Source: Salinibacterium sp. NK8237 | GTDB lineage: Bacteria; Actinomycetota; Actinomycetes; Actinomycetales; Microbacteriaceae | Direction: 5' to 3' | DNA: 64,000 bases | Assembly (NCBI RefSeq): GCF_015864955.1 | Contig: NZ_JADYWE010000002.1 | Span: 376,326 to 440,325, forward strand | Part shown: piece by piece, positions 33,340-42,557 of the stretch | Position numbering within the stretch: position 1 is the first letter of the stretch | Layout of the letters: each line of letters begins with the position of its first letter | Position numbers and translations under genes: made by a program | Notes under the pieces: model-generated | Seen by the model: the letters and a program-made list of their open reading frames with translations, nothing else | Told to the model about the DNA's origin: nothing | Database searches by the model: none

Positions 33340-35172
33340 ATGGCACACCTTCTTGGCGCTGAGTCCCTTCATCTTGAATTTCCGACCCGCGTAATCTTCG
33401 ACAATGTCACCATCGGCCTCGACGAGGGCGACCGTATCGGCATCGTCGGTCGCAACGGTGACGGCAAAACCACCCTTATGCGGATGCTCTCGGGCAAGCT
33501 CGACCCCGACGAGGGGCGAGTAACCAGACGCAACGGCGTCACTCTCGGCATGCTCGATCAGGCCGATGAGCTTGATGGCACCAAGACGGTGCACGAGACC
33601 GTTATTGGCGACATTGATGAGCACGTGTGGGCGGGCGACCCCAAGGTTCGCGACGTCATCGCGGGCCTCGCGGCCGACATCCCGTGGGAAGCCAAAGTTG
33701 GCGACCTTTCCGGTGGTCAGCGTCGCCGGGTTGCTCTTGCTGCTCTCCTGATTGGTGACTGGGATGTCATCTTCTTGGATGAGCCCACTAACCACCTCGA
33801 CGTCGAAGGTATTTCGTGGCTTGCGAACCATCTCAAGCGCCGCTGGGGCACTAATGCCGGTGGGCTGCTGGTCGTTACTCACGACCGGTGGTTCCTCGAT
33901 GAGATTTGTACCGCAACGTGGGAGGTGCACGATCGCCTGATCGAGCCTTTCGAGGGCGGTTATGCGGCCTACATTTTGCAGCGTGTTGAGCGTGACCGCA
34001 TGGCGGCCGCATCCGAGTCGAAGCGTCAAAACCTCATGCGCAAAGAGCTGGCGTGGTTGCGCCGCGGTGCTCCCGCGCGTTCAACGAAGCCCAAGTTCCG
34101 CATCGATGCAGCCAACGAACTCATCGAGAACGAGCCGCCCGCCCGCGATAGCGTTTCGCTGTCGTCGATGGCGATGCAGCGTCTCGGCAAGGATGTGGTT
34201 GACCTCGAAGACGTCACCGTCACCTATCAGGTCACGGATCCCGCCTCCGGAGCCGCGGGCGAGAAGACTGTACTGAAAGACGTCACGTGGCGCATCGCTC
34301 CTGGTGAGCGCACCGGCATCCTCGGCGTCAACGGCGCCGGAAAGTCGACGCTGCTGTCGCTCGTCTCGGGAACCCTGTTGCCCACCAAGGGTCGCGTCAA
34401 GCGCGGTAAGACCATCAAGGTCGCCACGCTCACGCAGCAGCTTGCTGAGCTAGAAGACATTTGGAACGAGCGCGTCAGTACCGTCATCGGTCGCCACAAG
34501 AGCACCTATGTCACGGGCGGCAAGGAGATGACGCCGACCCAGATGCTGGAGCGCGTTGGTTTCACAAGCACGCAGCTCTCCACCCCGGTAAAAGACTTGT
34601 CTGGTGGGCAGAAGCGTCGCCTCCAGTTGCTGCTCATTTTGCTCTCCGAGCCGAACGTGCTGATTCTCGATGAGCCCACTAACGACCTCGACACCGACAT
34701 GCTTGCGGCGATCGAAGACCTTCTCGACACCTACCCCGGCACGCTGCTCGTCGTGAGCCACGACCGGTACTTGCTCGAGCGCGTCACCGACCAGCAGTAT
34801 GCCGTCATGGAGGGCAGCTTCCGCCACCTTCCGCGCGGTGTTGACCAGTACCTCGAATTGCGCACGCAGCAGCTCAAGGGCTCCACTGGTGCTAGCGGCG
34901 CTGCCGCCGGTGCTCCGGATGCCACGGCCGCCAAGGCGAAGCCCAAGCTGGGTGGTGCCGAACTGCGCACCTCGCAAAAGGAGCACGCTGCTGCCGGTCG
35001 CAAGATCGCCAAGCTGCAGGGGCAGATCGCTGAGCTTCACCAGCGCATGGCCGCTCACGACCAGTCAGACTTTGCTGGGTTGGGTGCCCTCGTCGGCGAG
35101 CAGCAGGCGCTGCAAGAGGCGCTCGACACCGTTGAGACACGCTGGCTCGAACTCGACGAACTGCTCGCTTAG
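33340..35172 (+). CDS. ABC-F family ATPase
   Basis: This 610-residue soluble protein has two ABC ATPase domains (Walker A GRNGDGKTTL and GVNGAGKSTL; signatures LSGGQRRRV and LSGGQKRRL) and no membrane segments. A linker of about 70 residues rich in basic residues (KELAWLRRGAPARSTKPKF) joins the domains, and a C-terminal helical coiled coil resembles Uup. ABC-F proteins act on the ribosome (translation factors or antibiotic protection). The class Uup-like is favoured by the coiled coil. Start 33340 is chosen because MAHLLGAESLHLEF is the first strand of the ABC fold. Confidence 0.92.
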   Translation: MAHLLGAESLHLEFPTRVIFDNVTIGLDEGDRIGIVGRNGDGKTTLMRMLSGKLDPDEGRVTRRNGVTLGMLDQADELDGTKTVHETVIGDIDEHVWAGDPKVRDVIAGLAADIPWEAKVGDLSGGQRRRVALAALLIGDWDVIFLDEPTNHLDVEGISWLANHLKRRWGTNAGGLLVVTHDRWFLDEICTATWEVHDRLIEPFEGGYAAYILQRVERDRMAAASESKRQNLMRKELAWLRRGAPARSTKPKFRIDAANELIENEPPARDSVSLSSMAMQRLGKDVVDLEDVTVTYQVTDPASGAAGEKTVLKDVTWRIAPGERTGILGVNGAGKSTLLSLVSGTLLPTKGRVKRGKTIKVATLTQQLAELEDIWNERVSTVIGRHKSTYVTGGKEMTPTQMLERVGFTSTQLSTPVKDLSGGQKRRLQLLLILLSEPNVLILDEPTNDLDTDMLAAIEDLLDTYPGTLLVVSHDRYLLERVTDQQYAVMEGSFRHLPRGVDQYLELRTQQLKGSTGASGAAAGAPDATAAKAKPKLGGAELRTSQKEHAAAGRKIAKLQGQIAELHQRMAAHDQSDFAGLGALVGEQQALQEALDTVETRWLELDELLA

Positions 35173-35232
35173 CGCGCCACCTTGCCGCCGCTGTAGCTAC
35201 CCAGCTGCAGCGTGGGCGGGGCGACAGCGCGG

Positions 35233-36375
35233 TTACGCTGCGCTGGTCGGCAACGCGACGCTGAGACGGAACCCTTCAGGGGCATTCTCGGCGTTGACGC
35301 CACCACCGTGCGCTTCGACGATGCCGCGAACAATGGCAAGGCCGAGACCTGCGCCGCCGGAACCGTTCGCTTCGTGTTCGGGAGTGCGTGCTTCGGTGGC
35401 GCGCCAGCCGATCTCGAACATATGGCTGAGGTCTTCGCTCGCGACGCCGCTGCCCTGATCGAGCACGGAAAGCACCAAGCTCGTGTCGTCGCGCTCGTCG
35501 GCACTCACCAGAATCTGGGAATCAGCGGGCGCATAGCGGATGCTGTTGGTGAGCAGATTCACCACAACGCGAGTGAGCTCGTGGGGGTCAGCCCAGAGCA
35601 TCCGTCCCTCGACCCCAGCGTGGCTGATTTGGATGCCGCGGGCCGCCGCCAGCTGGCTGACGTCGGCAACAGCATCCGACACAATATCGAGCAGCTCAAC
35701 GTTTTCAGGCCGCAGCGTGAGGGTGCCGCTCTGGATGAGTGAGAGCTCGAAGAGGTCGTCGACGAGGCGGTTCATGGTGCCGACCTGGGCGCGAATTTGG
35801 CGCAGGTAGTCGCTCGGGTCATCGACCGCGCCCGCATCCAAGGCTTCGGCGAGGGCGCTGATGCCAGTCAGGGGAGTGCGGAGGTCGTGCGAGATCCAGG
35901 CGAAGAACTGGCGGCGCGAGGCGTCCAGTCTGGCAATTTCGTCACGGGCAGCAGCGAGCCGTTGGGAGGCATCCGAAAGCTGCACCGAGACTTCGGCAAC
36001 TTCTTTCCACGTATTGGCATTGGCGGTGACGACAGCGCCGGCGCCGACCTGAGCGATGCTGCGACGCAGTTTCGTGAACTCCCGGCGAACGGCCCGCCCA
36101 CTCACGAGCGCCGCGACAAGACTCATGAGGGTGGAGATTCCGACGACCCACAGCACGACTTGGAGGTCGTGAGCCGAGAGATACATTTGGGCGGTCACCA
36201 CCACGGTCGTGAGCGCGATCGAAACGATCGCGGCGCTCACCACAATGGTGAACTGGAACGCAATCGATCGACGGCGGCCTAGGCGCAGTACGAGCATTGC
36301 CATCAGCATCACAACGGCCGTGCACGCGGCAGCGATGGCGAGAATGTACAGCAGCTCGCTCGGGTTGAGGATCAT
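35233..36375 (-). CDS. Sensor histidine kinase
   Basis: This 380-residue membrane kinase has two N-terminal hydrophobic segments with almost no external loop between them (about residues 7-27 and 36-60), then a third near 68-86. A HisKA domain has the phospho-acceptor in FFAWISHDLRTPLTG. The HATPase_c domain has N-box NLLTNSIRYAPAD, G1 DQGSGV and G2 GGAGLGLAI. The start at 36375 overlaps the response-regulator stop (ATGA). With so little extracytoplasmic sequence it probably senses a membrane or intracellular signal. Confidence 0.92.
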   Translation of the reverse strand: MILNPSELLYILAIAAACTAVVMLMAMLVLRLGRRRSIAFQFTIVVSAAIVSIALTTVVVTAQMYLSAHDLQVVLWVVGISTLMSLVAALVSGRAVRREFTKLRRSIAQVGAGAVVTANANTWKEVAEVSVQLSDASQRLAAARDEIARLDASRRQFFAWISHDLRTPLTGISALAEALDAGAVDDPSDYLRQIRAQVGTMNRLVDDLFELSLIQSGTLTLRPENVELLDIVSDAVADVSQLAAARGIQISHAGVEGRMLWADPHELTRVVVNLLTNSIRYAPADSQILVSADERDDTSLVLSVLDQGSGVASEDLSHMFEIGWRATEARTPEHEANGSGGAGLGLAIVRGIVEAHGGGVNAENAPEGFRLSVALPTSAA

Positions 36376-37070
36376 GCGGCATCCTTCACGGTGAAGCGGT
36401 AGCCCTTGCCCCACTCGGTGAGCAAGTAGCGGGGAAAGCGCGGTTCGGGTTCAATCTTTTCGCGCAAGCGTCGCACATGCACGGTGACAGTGGATGCCTC
36501 GCCAAAGCTCCAGCCCCACACTTCGCGCAAAATATCATCGCGACTCAACACGCGCTCAGGGTTCTGCAGCAGAAAAAGAAAGAGTTCGTATTCGCGGGTG
36601 GTCAACGTCATTTCGTGGCCGTCGAGCAAGATCTTGCGATGCGCCGGATCAACCCGAAACTGGCCAAGAGCAAAGGGTTCGGATGACACGTGCGAGCTGC
36701 GAGTGCGACGCACCATCGCATCCACGCGCAGTTGTAATTCGCGCAGCGAGAAGGGTTTCGCGATGTAGTCGTCAGCACCGTGTTCGAGACCATCGATGCG
36801 TTCTTCAACGGCATCCAGAGCGGTCAACATGATGATCGGCAGTTGCGGGGATGCCGCACGCGCCTGGCGGCACAGTTCGTCGCCGCCGACGCCGGGCAGC
36901 ATCCGATCGAGAATGAGCACGTCGGGGAGTGGGCCGCGCAGGGCGTCGCGCGCTTGGATTCCATCGCTCATGCCAGTGACGGCATATCCGCGACCGCGCA
37001 AATATTCGGTAACGACCGAGAGCACTGTGGCGTCGTCTTCGACGATCGTGACGCTCGGCAGTTTTTCCAT
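36372..37070 (-). CDS. OmpR-family response regulator
   Basis: This 232-residue regulator has a receiver domain (acidic pair VEDD near residue 12, phospho-Asp in LILDRMLPG, Lys in DYIAKPFS) and a C-terminal OmpR-type winged helix (TTREYELFLFLLQNPERVLSRDDI). It is transcribed before its kinase with four-base coupling. TAGGCT lies six bases before the ATG, so the message is leaderless. The DM13 lipoprotein gene is divergent, 161 bases away, and could be a target, but no repeat motif was found to prove it. Confidence 0.94.
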   Translation of the reverse strand: MEKLPSVTIVEDDATVLSVVTEYLRGRGYAVTGMSDGIQARDALRGPLPDVLILDRMLPGVGGDELCRQARAASPQLPIIMLTALDAVEERIDGLEHGADDYIAKPFSLRELQLRVDAMVRRTRSSHVSSEPFALGQFRVDPAHRKILLDGHEMTLTTREYELFLFLLQNPERVLSRDDILREVWGWSFGEASTVTVHVRRLREKIEPEPRFPRYLLTEWGKGYRFTVKDAA

Positions 37071-37076
37071 AACCTC

Positions 37077-37082
37077 AGCCTA
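37077..37082 (-). promoter_or_regulatory. -10 box of the response-regulator gene (leaderless)
   Basis: Minus-strand TAGGCT is followed by GAGGTT and the ATG at 37070. Confidence 0.5.
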
Positions 37083-37231
37083 GAGCGGGCACCCGAGCAA
37101 TCGCCGGTGTCAATTCTTACGCTCTTGAAACATTCGTCACTTTCGTGGATGCCGCGACTTAGGTTCGTAACCGTCACCGAGTCATCAGCTCGGAGATGAA
37201 TCCTCACACCCACGAACTTAGGAACTCCCTC

Positions 37232-37681
37232 ATGAGAAAAACAGCTACTTCAGCCGCAGCAATTCTCGCTCTCTCCCTCATGCTCAGCGCCTGCAGCGGT
37301 GCAGCCACTGACACGTCGAGCAGCGAATCCACAGCCCCGGAATCATCGGAGACTGAGACCGACACGGAGATGATGCACGAAGAACTCACCGGAACTTTCG
37401 AGGGCACGAGCGAACACGCCGTCGAAGGCACCGTCACCGTGAGCGACACTGAAATCGTGCTCTCGGGCTATTCCTCCGATGAGGGTCCCGACCTCAACAT
37501 CTATCTCACGAACGGCAACGACGAGGATGCCGTAGCAGCAGGCATGCAGATCGACTCCGTCGTGTTCGATGAAGCCAGCCAGACCTTCACCTTCGACGCC
37601 ATGGATATCTCCGGCTACGACACCGTCGTCATCTACTGCGACAAGGTCAAGGCAATCTTCGGATCAGCGCCCCTCGCATGA
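37232..37681 (+). CDS. DM13-domain lipoprotein
   Basis: This 149-residue protein has a signal peptide with lipobox ending at Cys21 (LMLSAC), an acidic Ser/Thr/Glu linker, and a DM13 domain (FEGTSEHAVEGTVTV, then GPDLNIYLT and the conserved Cys in TVVIYCDKVKAIFG). DM13 is thought to be a redox or electron-transfer domain. The start at 37232 gives a proper signal peptide, and TTAGGAA lies upstream. The stop overlaps the start of the DoxX gene (ATGA), so the two proteins probably act together at the membrane. Confidence 0.88.
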   Translation: MRKTATSAAAILALSLMLSACSGAATDTSSSESTAPESSETETDTEMMHEELTGTFEGTSEHAVEGTVTVSDTEIVLSGYSSDEGPDLNIYLTNGNDEDAVAAGMQIDSVVFDEASQTFTFDAMDISGYDTVVIYCDKVKAIFGSAPLA

Positions 37682-38181
37682 TGAACCGTGCGCTTTCCCT
37701 CGTCGCTTCCGTCATCACGGGAGCGGCGAGGGTGGGCCTCGGCATCCTGTGGCTCAACGAAGGTCTCTTCAAGATCAAGGCAGGATTCGACGGCGGCGAT
37801 ATCGGCTTGGTCGTTCAAAGCACGGCATCCAACAATCGGGTGGCAGATGGCTTTGAGGCCTTTACCGCTACTTTCCTCGGTGGCGCCCCCGGCTTTTTCG
37901 GGTGGGCTATCCCCGCTCTCGAAGTCGGGCTGGGAATCGCGCTGATCTTGGGCGTGCTGACCTTCCCCGCCGTCCTTATGAGTGCGGTGACGCTCTTGTC
38001 GTACTGGTCTGCCGATCAGCTGATCGAGGAGTACCCGATCATGCTGGCGCTCTCGGTCGTTGTTGCGGCGTTCGTGGTCAGTGCATCGCGAATCTCGGTC
38101 ACCACCATTGTCGAGAAGCTCGTACTGCGCACGAAGCCAGAATCTCGCTTGTTCGCAGCGCCCGTAAGACGCTGGCTCTAG
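37678..38181 (+). CDS. DoxX-family membrane protein
   Basis: This 167-residue protein has four hydrophobic helices and the DoxX pattern near its N-terminus (GLGILWLNEGLFKIKAGF). DoxX proteins are linked to thiol or quinone redox systems. It is coupled to the DM13 lipoprotein by a four-base overlap, which strengthens the idea of a membrane redox pair. The end overlaps the convergent YeiH-type gene by four bases. Confidence 0.85.
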   Translation: MMNRALSLVASVITGAARVGLGILWLNEGLFKIKAGFDGGDIGLVVQSTASNNRVADGFEAFTATFLGGAPGFFGWAIPALEVGLGIALILGVLTFPAVLMSAVTLLSYWSADQLIEEYPIMLALSVVVAAFVVSASRISVTTIVEKLVLRTKPESRLFAAPVRRWL

Positions 38182-39263
38182 CCGAGGGCCGCGACTCCTG
38201 CGGCACGGGCGATCTCGACAGCGCCGAGGGAGATGAGTGCGATGAACGCCCACGAGACGAGGGCGACAACGAGCGAGCGGCCACCGGTGCGGATGAGGTT
38301 GCCAATACTGATAGCGGCACCGAGCCCGAAGAGAGCCATGCCGAGCATGAGCTCTTGGCCGTAGGACGCAATCTCAAGGAAGCCGTCTGAGAGCGGCACG
38401 AAGGTGCGCACCAGCACAGCAGCGAGGAACCCGACGACGAAGAGGGGCAGGATCGCGGGGCGCTTCGCTGGCTTCACGTCGACTGAGTCTGCTTCCAGCG
38501 TTCCGGCAGCATCGGCGGCGGCCGCAGCCTTGCGATCGCCGCGAGCAACAACAATCCCGGCAAGCGCAACCATCGGCGCCAGCATCGCGACGCGAGTGAG
38601 CTTCACGACGACAGCAACGGCAAGGGCTGTTGCTCCTGCGATTTGGGCTGTGGCGACAACCTGGCCCACGTCGTGCACACTCGCACCCACCCACATCCCG
38701 AACTCGGCGGTATCCAGACCAATCAGCGGGCGTAGCGCAGGCAGCAGGGCGATGGCGAGGGTTCCACACAGGGTGACAAGGGCTACAGGAGTAGCGGTGT
38801 CAGATTCTTTGGCGCGAGTCATACCGGCCATTGCGCCAACGGCTGACGCGCCACAGATGGAGAATCCAGCCGCAATCATCAGAGGCTGCTGGCCGGGGAG
38901 GCGCAGCATCCGTCCCAAACCCCACGTGAAGAAGAAGGTGATGACAACGATTGCCACAATCATGCCGAGCACCAACCAGCCGAGCTCAGCAATGCTCACG
39001 AGGCTCAGCTTGAACCCCAACAGCACCACACCGATTCGAAGCAGGCGACGGGCCGCAATGGTGAGGCCGGGTTTCACCTGCGCGCGCACGGAGTCGCGCC
39101 ACGGTAGTGCGGTGAACAGGATGCCGAGCACGACGCACGCAGTAAGCGTGGGAATCGCTGGCACCAGAAAACTGATCAGTAGTGCGAGCCCGAATGCCCC
39201 TAGTGCCAACCCCAGTCCGGGAATGTTGCGTCGGAATGTGGTCTGCGCGGGGGCATTATTCAC
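38178..39263 (-). CDS. YeiH-family putative sulfate exporter
   Basis: This 361-residue protein with about ten hydrophobic helices matches the YeiH/UPF0324 family (LSLVSIAELGWLVLGM, SICGASAVGAMAGMTRAKE). Members have been proposed to export sulfate or sulfonate-derived anions; proof is limited. It is the second gene of an operon with a MarR regulator; the genes overlap by eight bases. MetY and sulfur assimilation genes are not adjacent. Confidence 0.87.
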   Translation of the reverse strand: MNNAPAQTTFRRNIPGLGLALGAFGLALLISFLVPAIPTLTACVVLGILFTALPWRDSVRAQVKPGLTIAARRLLRIGVVLLGFKLSLVSIAELGWLVLGMIVAIVVITFFFTWGLGRMLRLPGQQPLMIAAGFSICGASAVGAMAGMTRAKESDTATPVALVTLCGTLAIALLPALRPLIGLDTAEFGMWVGASVHDVGQVVATAQIAGATALAVAVVVKLTRVAMLAPMVALAGIVVARGDRKAAAAADAAGTLEADSVDVKPAKRPAILPLFVVGFLAAVLVRTFVPLSDGFLEIASYGQELMLGMALFGLGAAISIGNLIRTGGRSLVVALVSWAFIALISLGAVEIARAAGVAALG

Positions 39264-39747
39264 CGTCGAGGCTCAACTTTCTGAGCAGTCCGCTCAATCG
39301 TTCTTGTTCTGCTGGAGACATGCGTGCCAGCAAGGCTGTTTCGTCATGAACCAACGAAGTAATGGCTCCATCGACACTTTCGCGACCACTCGCCGTCATT
39401 CTCACGATCACACCACGCCCATCATTGGGGTCGGTGCGACGTTGAACGAGACCGCGCGAGACCATACGATCGATGCGATTTGTCATGGTTCCGCTCGACA
39501 CCATCGTCTGCTGCACGAGAGCGGTCGGGCTCAACTGGTACGGGGCGCCGGCTTTGCGCAGCGCCGACAACACGTCGAACTCCCACGGCTCAACGCCCGC
39601 AACGGCAAAAGCTGACCTTCGTGCGCGCTCCAAATGCTTAGCGAGACGGCCGACGCGGCTCAGGACATGCAACGGCGCAAAGTCGAGATCGGGGCGCTCG
39701 CGCGACCACGCTTCGACAATTCGGTCGACTTCGTCGCGTTGGGGCAT
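39256..39747 (-). CDS. MarR-family transcriptional regulator
   Basis: This 163-residue regulator has a central winged helix (FDVLSALRKAGAPYQLSPTA, then QTMVSSGTMTNRIDRMVSRG) and the beta-wing LVQRRTDPNDGRGVIVRMT. Effector unknown. The start is probably leaderless with GATAAT six bases upstream. The coupled YeiH gene is its obvious target. No clear palindrome was found in the promoter. Confidence 0.9.
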   Translation of the reverse strand: MPQRDEVDRIVEAWSRERPDLDFAPLHVLSRVGRLAKHLERARRSAFAVAGVEPWEFDVLSALRKAGAPYQLSPTALVQQTMVSSGTMTNRIDRMVSRGLVQRRTDPNDGRGVIVRMTASGRESVDGAITSLVHDETALLARMSPAEQERLSGLLRKLSLDGE

Positions 39748-39753
39748 CCGGTT

Positions 39754-39759
39754 ATTATC
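39754..39759 (-). promoter_or_regulatory. -10 box of the marR-type gene (leaderless)
   Basis: Minus-strand GATAAT, five of six matches to TATAAT, is followed by six bases and the ATG at 39747. Confidence 0.5.
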
Positions 39760-39896
39760 TCAGTTTCAGAACACGGATGTGTGCAGCTAAACCGGGCGGA
39801 TAGGCGCCGTGAGGGTGTGCGAACGCTCCGAATCGGGCTAGGTGCACGACAGAGTGCCAATGATCTGGCAGAATTGGTTAGCGCCTTCGGGTGCGT

Positions 39897-39968
39897 TCCG
39901 CTTTGGTGTAATGGCAGCACGGCAGCCTTTGGAGCTGTCCAGTCTAGGTTCGAATCCTAGAGGCGGAG
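39897..39968 (+). tRNA. tRNA-Gln (anticodon TTG)
   Basis: A 72-base cloverleaf: acceptor TCCGCTT (39897-39903) pairs with AGGCGGA (39961-39967) and discriminator G at 39968. The D stem is GTG/CAC. The anticodon stem GCAGC/GCTGT encloses loop CTTTGGA with anticodon TTG. The T stem CTAGG/CCTAG has loop TTCGAAT. The CCA end is not encoded. It reads CAA and, by wobble, CAG. Confidence 0.96.
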
Positions 39969-40037
39969 CTTTTATTCAATCTTCGCGACTTCGGCCGCGG
40001 CGTTTTGAGCGCCGCTCATTCAGGGCAGAATAGCTCT

Positions 40038-41474
40038 ATGACCGAACACAAACTCGCCGTCATTGTTCTCGCTGCAGGCCAAGGCACCCGCATGAAGTCC
40101 GCGAAGCCCAAAGTGTTGCACCGCCTTGCCGGTCGCGAACTTATCGGGCACGTCGTGGCTGTCGCCCGTGAGCTGAACCCTGACCATGTGATTGCTGTTG
40201 TGCGCCACCAGCGCGACGAAGTTGTGGCGAGTTTGACGGAGCTCATGCCCGACATCCTCATCGTCGACCAAGATGACACCCCCGGCACCGGCCGCGCGGT
40301 AGAGGTCGCTGTCGACTCTTTGCCGGCTGACTTCGACGGAGATGTCGTTGTCGTCAGTGGCGACGTGCCGCTTCTGGATTCGGCCACCCTGGCTTTGCTG
40401 CTCGAGCAGCACCGGGCGCAGTCCGCTGCCGCCACCGTACTTTCCGCGATTCTCGACGACGCCACCGGCTACGGCCGTGTAGTGCGCGACGCTGCTGGCG
40501 GTCTCGACCGCATTGTTGAGCAGAAAGATGCCAACGCCGACGAAATCGCGATCACCGAAATCAACTCGGGCACCTACGTGTTCCGGGTTGGCCCGCTGCG
40601 CGAACAACTCGTGCGATTGACGACAGACAACGCTCAGGCCGAGAAATACATCACCGACGTGGTTGGACTCCTTCGTGGCGTTGGAGCCACGGTTGCCGCG
40701 ATGCCCGTAACCGCGGGATGGATGGTCGCCGGCGTCAACGATCGCGTACAGCTCGCCGAGGCCGCTCGTCGCATGAATGAACTCATTGTGCAGAAGTGGC
40801 AGCGCGCCGGAGTCACGATCGAAGACCCCGCCACGACCTGGATCGATGCGGATGTCACGCTCAATCCCGATGTCGAAATTCTGCCTGGCACCCAGCTCAA
40901 GGGCGCAACGCTTGTGCAGTCTGGCGCCATCATTGGCCCGGACACGACCCTCGTTGACTGTGAGGTTGGCGAGAATGCTGTCGTGAAGCGCACGGATGCC
41001 ACCCTCAGCGTGATCGGAGCAAACGCCTCCGTTGGTCCGTTTGCCTACCTTCGCCCCAACACCAAACTCGGTGTTGGCGGCAAGATCGGAACGTTCGTAG
41101 AGACCAAGAATTCGACCATCGGCGAGGGAAGCAAGGTGCCGCACCTCAGTTATATCGGTGACACCGAAGTGGGCGTGGAGTCCAATGTCGGTGCCGGAAC
41201 GATCACCGCAAATTACGACGGAGTGAACAAGAGTCGAACAGTAGTTGGCTCCCACGTGCGAACTGGGTCGCACAACGTCTTCGTCGCTCCGGTTAGAATT
41301 GCTAACGGAGCGTATACCGGAGCCGGCTCGGTCATCCGAAAAGATGTACCGGCGGGGTCTCTGGCAATCAATGTCGCTCCGCAGCGCAATATCAGTGGCT
41401 GGGTTGAAACCAATCGGGCGGGTACTGCAGCGGCTCAGGCAGCTGCAGCAGCAAACGACGATAACGACGCCTGA
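40038..41474 (+). CDS. glmU: Bifunctional GlmU (uridylyl- and acetyltransferase)
   Basis: This 478-residue enzyme makes UDP-GlcNAc for peptidoglycan. The N-terminal pyrophosphorylase domain has VIVLAAGQGTRMKS; the C-terminal half is a left-handed beta-helix acetyltransferase with hexapeptide repeats, including HLSYIGDTEVG and NVGAGTITANYDG. The tail is Ala-rich. Start 40038 (MTEHKLAVIVL) is preferred to one at 40005 because it begins directly before the first strand; CAGAAT six bases upstream may be a -10 box. prs follows after 40 bases, forming the usual actinobacterial glmU-prs pair. Confidence 0.96.
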   Translation: MTEHKLAVIVLAAGQGTRMKSAKPKVLHRLAGRELIGHVVAVARELNPDHVIAVVRHQRDEVVASLTELMPDILIVDQDDTPGTGRAVEVAVDSLPADFDGDVVVVSGDVPLLDSATLALLLEQHRAQSAAATVLSAILDDATGYGRVVRDAAGGLDRIVEQKDANADEIAITEINSGTYVFRVGPLREQLVRLTTDNAQAEKYITDVVGLLRGVGATVAAMPVTAGWMVAGVNDRVQLAEAARRMNELIVQKWQRAGVTIEDPATTWIDADVTLNPDVEILPGTQLKGATLVQSGAIIGPDTTLVDCEVGENAVVKRTDATLSVIGANASVGPFAYLRPNTKLGVGGKIGTFVETKNSTIGEGSKVPHLSYIGDTEVGVESNVGAGTITANYDGVNKSRTVVGSHVRTGSHNVFVAPVRIANGAYTGAGSVIRKDVPAGSLAINVAPQRNISGWVETNRAGTAAAQAAAAANDDNDA

Positions 41475-41514
41475 CCGAAGTACGCCGTAACCGCGGCAGA
41501 GAGCGAGTCCCCAC

Positions 41515-42492
41515 GTGGCCAGCATCAAAATCTCCGGTCAGAAGCGACTCGTACTCGTCTCCGGACGAGCGCATCCCCAGCTTGCCCTCGATATTGCTGA
41601 AGAGCTCGGCAGCGACCTCATCCCCACTGATGCCCGCACTTTTGCGAACGGTGAAATCTACGCCCGCTACGACGAGAGCGTTCGAGGCTGTGACGCCTTC
41701 GTCATCCAGTCGCACACTGAGCCCATCAACGAGTGGCTCATGGAACAGCTGATCATGGTGGATGCCCTCAAGCGCGCCTCTGCGAAGCGCATCACAGTCG
41801 TCTCGCCCTTCTATCCCTACGCCCGTCAAGACAAGAAGGGCCGCGGTCGCGAGCCGATCAGCGCTCGACTGATTGCGGACCTCTACAAGGCTGCCGGTGC
41901 CGACCGCATCATGAGCGTTGACCTTCACGCCGCCCAAATTCAGGGCTTCTTCGACGGCCCTGTCGACCACCTTTTCGCTATGCCTGTGCTGCTTGAGCAC
42001 TTTCAGAAACTGCTCGACCCTTCAACCCTCACCGTGGTGAGCCCCGACATGGGCCGCGTGCGTGTTGCCGATATCTGGAGCGACAAGCTCGGTGCACCGC
42101 TGGCGATCATCCACAAGCGCCGCGATCCTCTCGTGCCCAACAAGGTCACCGTTCACGACATCGTCGGTGATGTTGATGGTCGCGTGTGCCTGCTCGTTGA
42201 CGACATGATCGACACCGGTGGAACCATCGTGAAGGCAGCCGAAGCGCTCAAGCGTGCTGGTGCCCTCAAGGTTGTTGTTGCCGCAACTCATGCCATCTTC
42301 TCCGACCCCGCTCCCACCATTCTGCAGAGCGAGTTCATCGACTCCGTGGTTGTCACCGACACGTTGCCGGTGCCGGAACACAAGCGGTTCCCCACGCTCA
42401 CGATTCTGCCGATCGCTCCGTTGCTGGCCCGCGCCATCCACGAAGTCTTCGATGACGGATCGGTTACCTCGATGTTCGACGGTGCTGCCTAA
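41515..42492 (+). CDS. prs: Ribose-phosphate pyrophosphokinase
   Basis: This 325-residue enzyme makes PRPP from ribose 5-phosphate and ATP. Signature segments: DLHAAQIQGFFDGPVDHL and the PRPP loop CLLVDDMIDTGGTI. It starts with GTG. Partner of glmU in an operon. After the stop there is a T6 run at about 42522, but no strong hairpin. Confidence 0.96.
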   Translation: MASIKISGQKRLVLVSGRAHPQLALDIAEELGSDLIPTDARTFANGEIYARYDESVRGCDAFVIQSHTEPINEWLMEQLIMVDALKRASAKRITVVSPFYPYARQDKKGRGREPISARLIADLYKAAGADRIMSVDLHAAQIQGFFDGPVDHLFAMPVLLEHFQKLLDPSTLTVVSPDMGRVRVADIWSDKLGAPLAIIHKRRDPLVPNKVTVHDIVGDVDGRVCLLVDDMIDTGGTIVKAAEALKRAGALKVVVAATHAIFSDPAPTILQSEFIDSVVVTDTLPVPEHKRFPTLTILPIAPLLARAIHEVFDDGSVTSMFDGAA

Positions 42493-42545
42493 GCAATCAC
42501 GGCATTTGGCCTGTGCACATGTTTTTTGAGTGCGTCTCACAGGCA

Positions 42546-42551
42546 TACAGT
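42546..42551 (+). promoter_or_regulatory. -10 box of the acyl-CoA synthetase gene (leaderless)
   Basis: TACAGT is followed by TAACGT and the ATG at 42558. Confidence 0.5.
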
Positions 42552-42557
42552 TAACGT

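Noticed and set aside
40020..41528. 502-codon frame antisense to glmU
   Set aside because: glmU is complete and its hexapeptide repeats make a repetitive antisense shadow.
42493..42557. T6 run after prs as a terminator
   Set aside because: No stable stem precedes the T-run; only short TGTGCACA symmetry.
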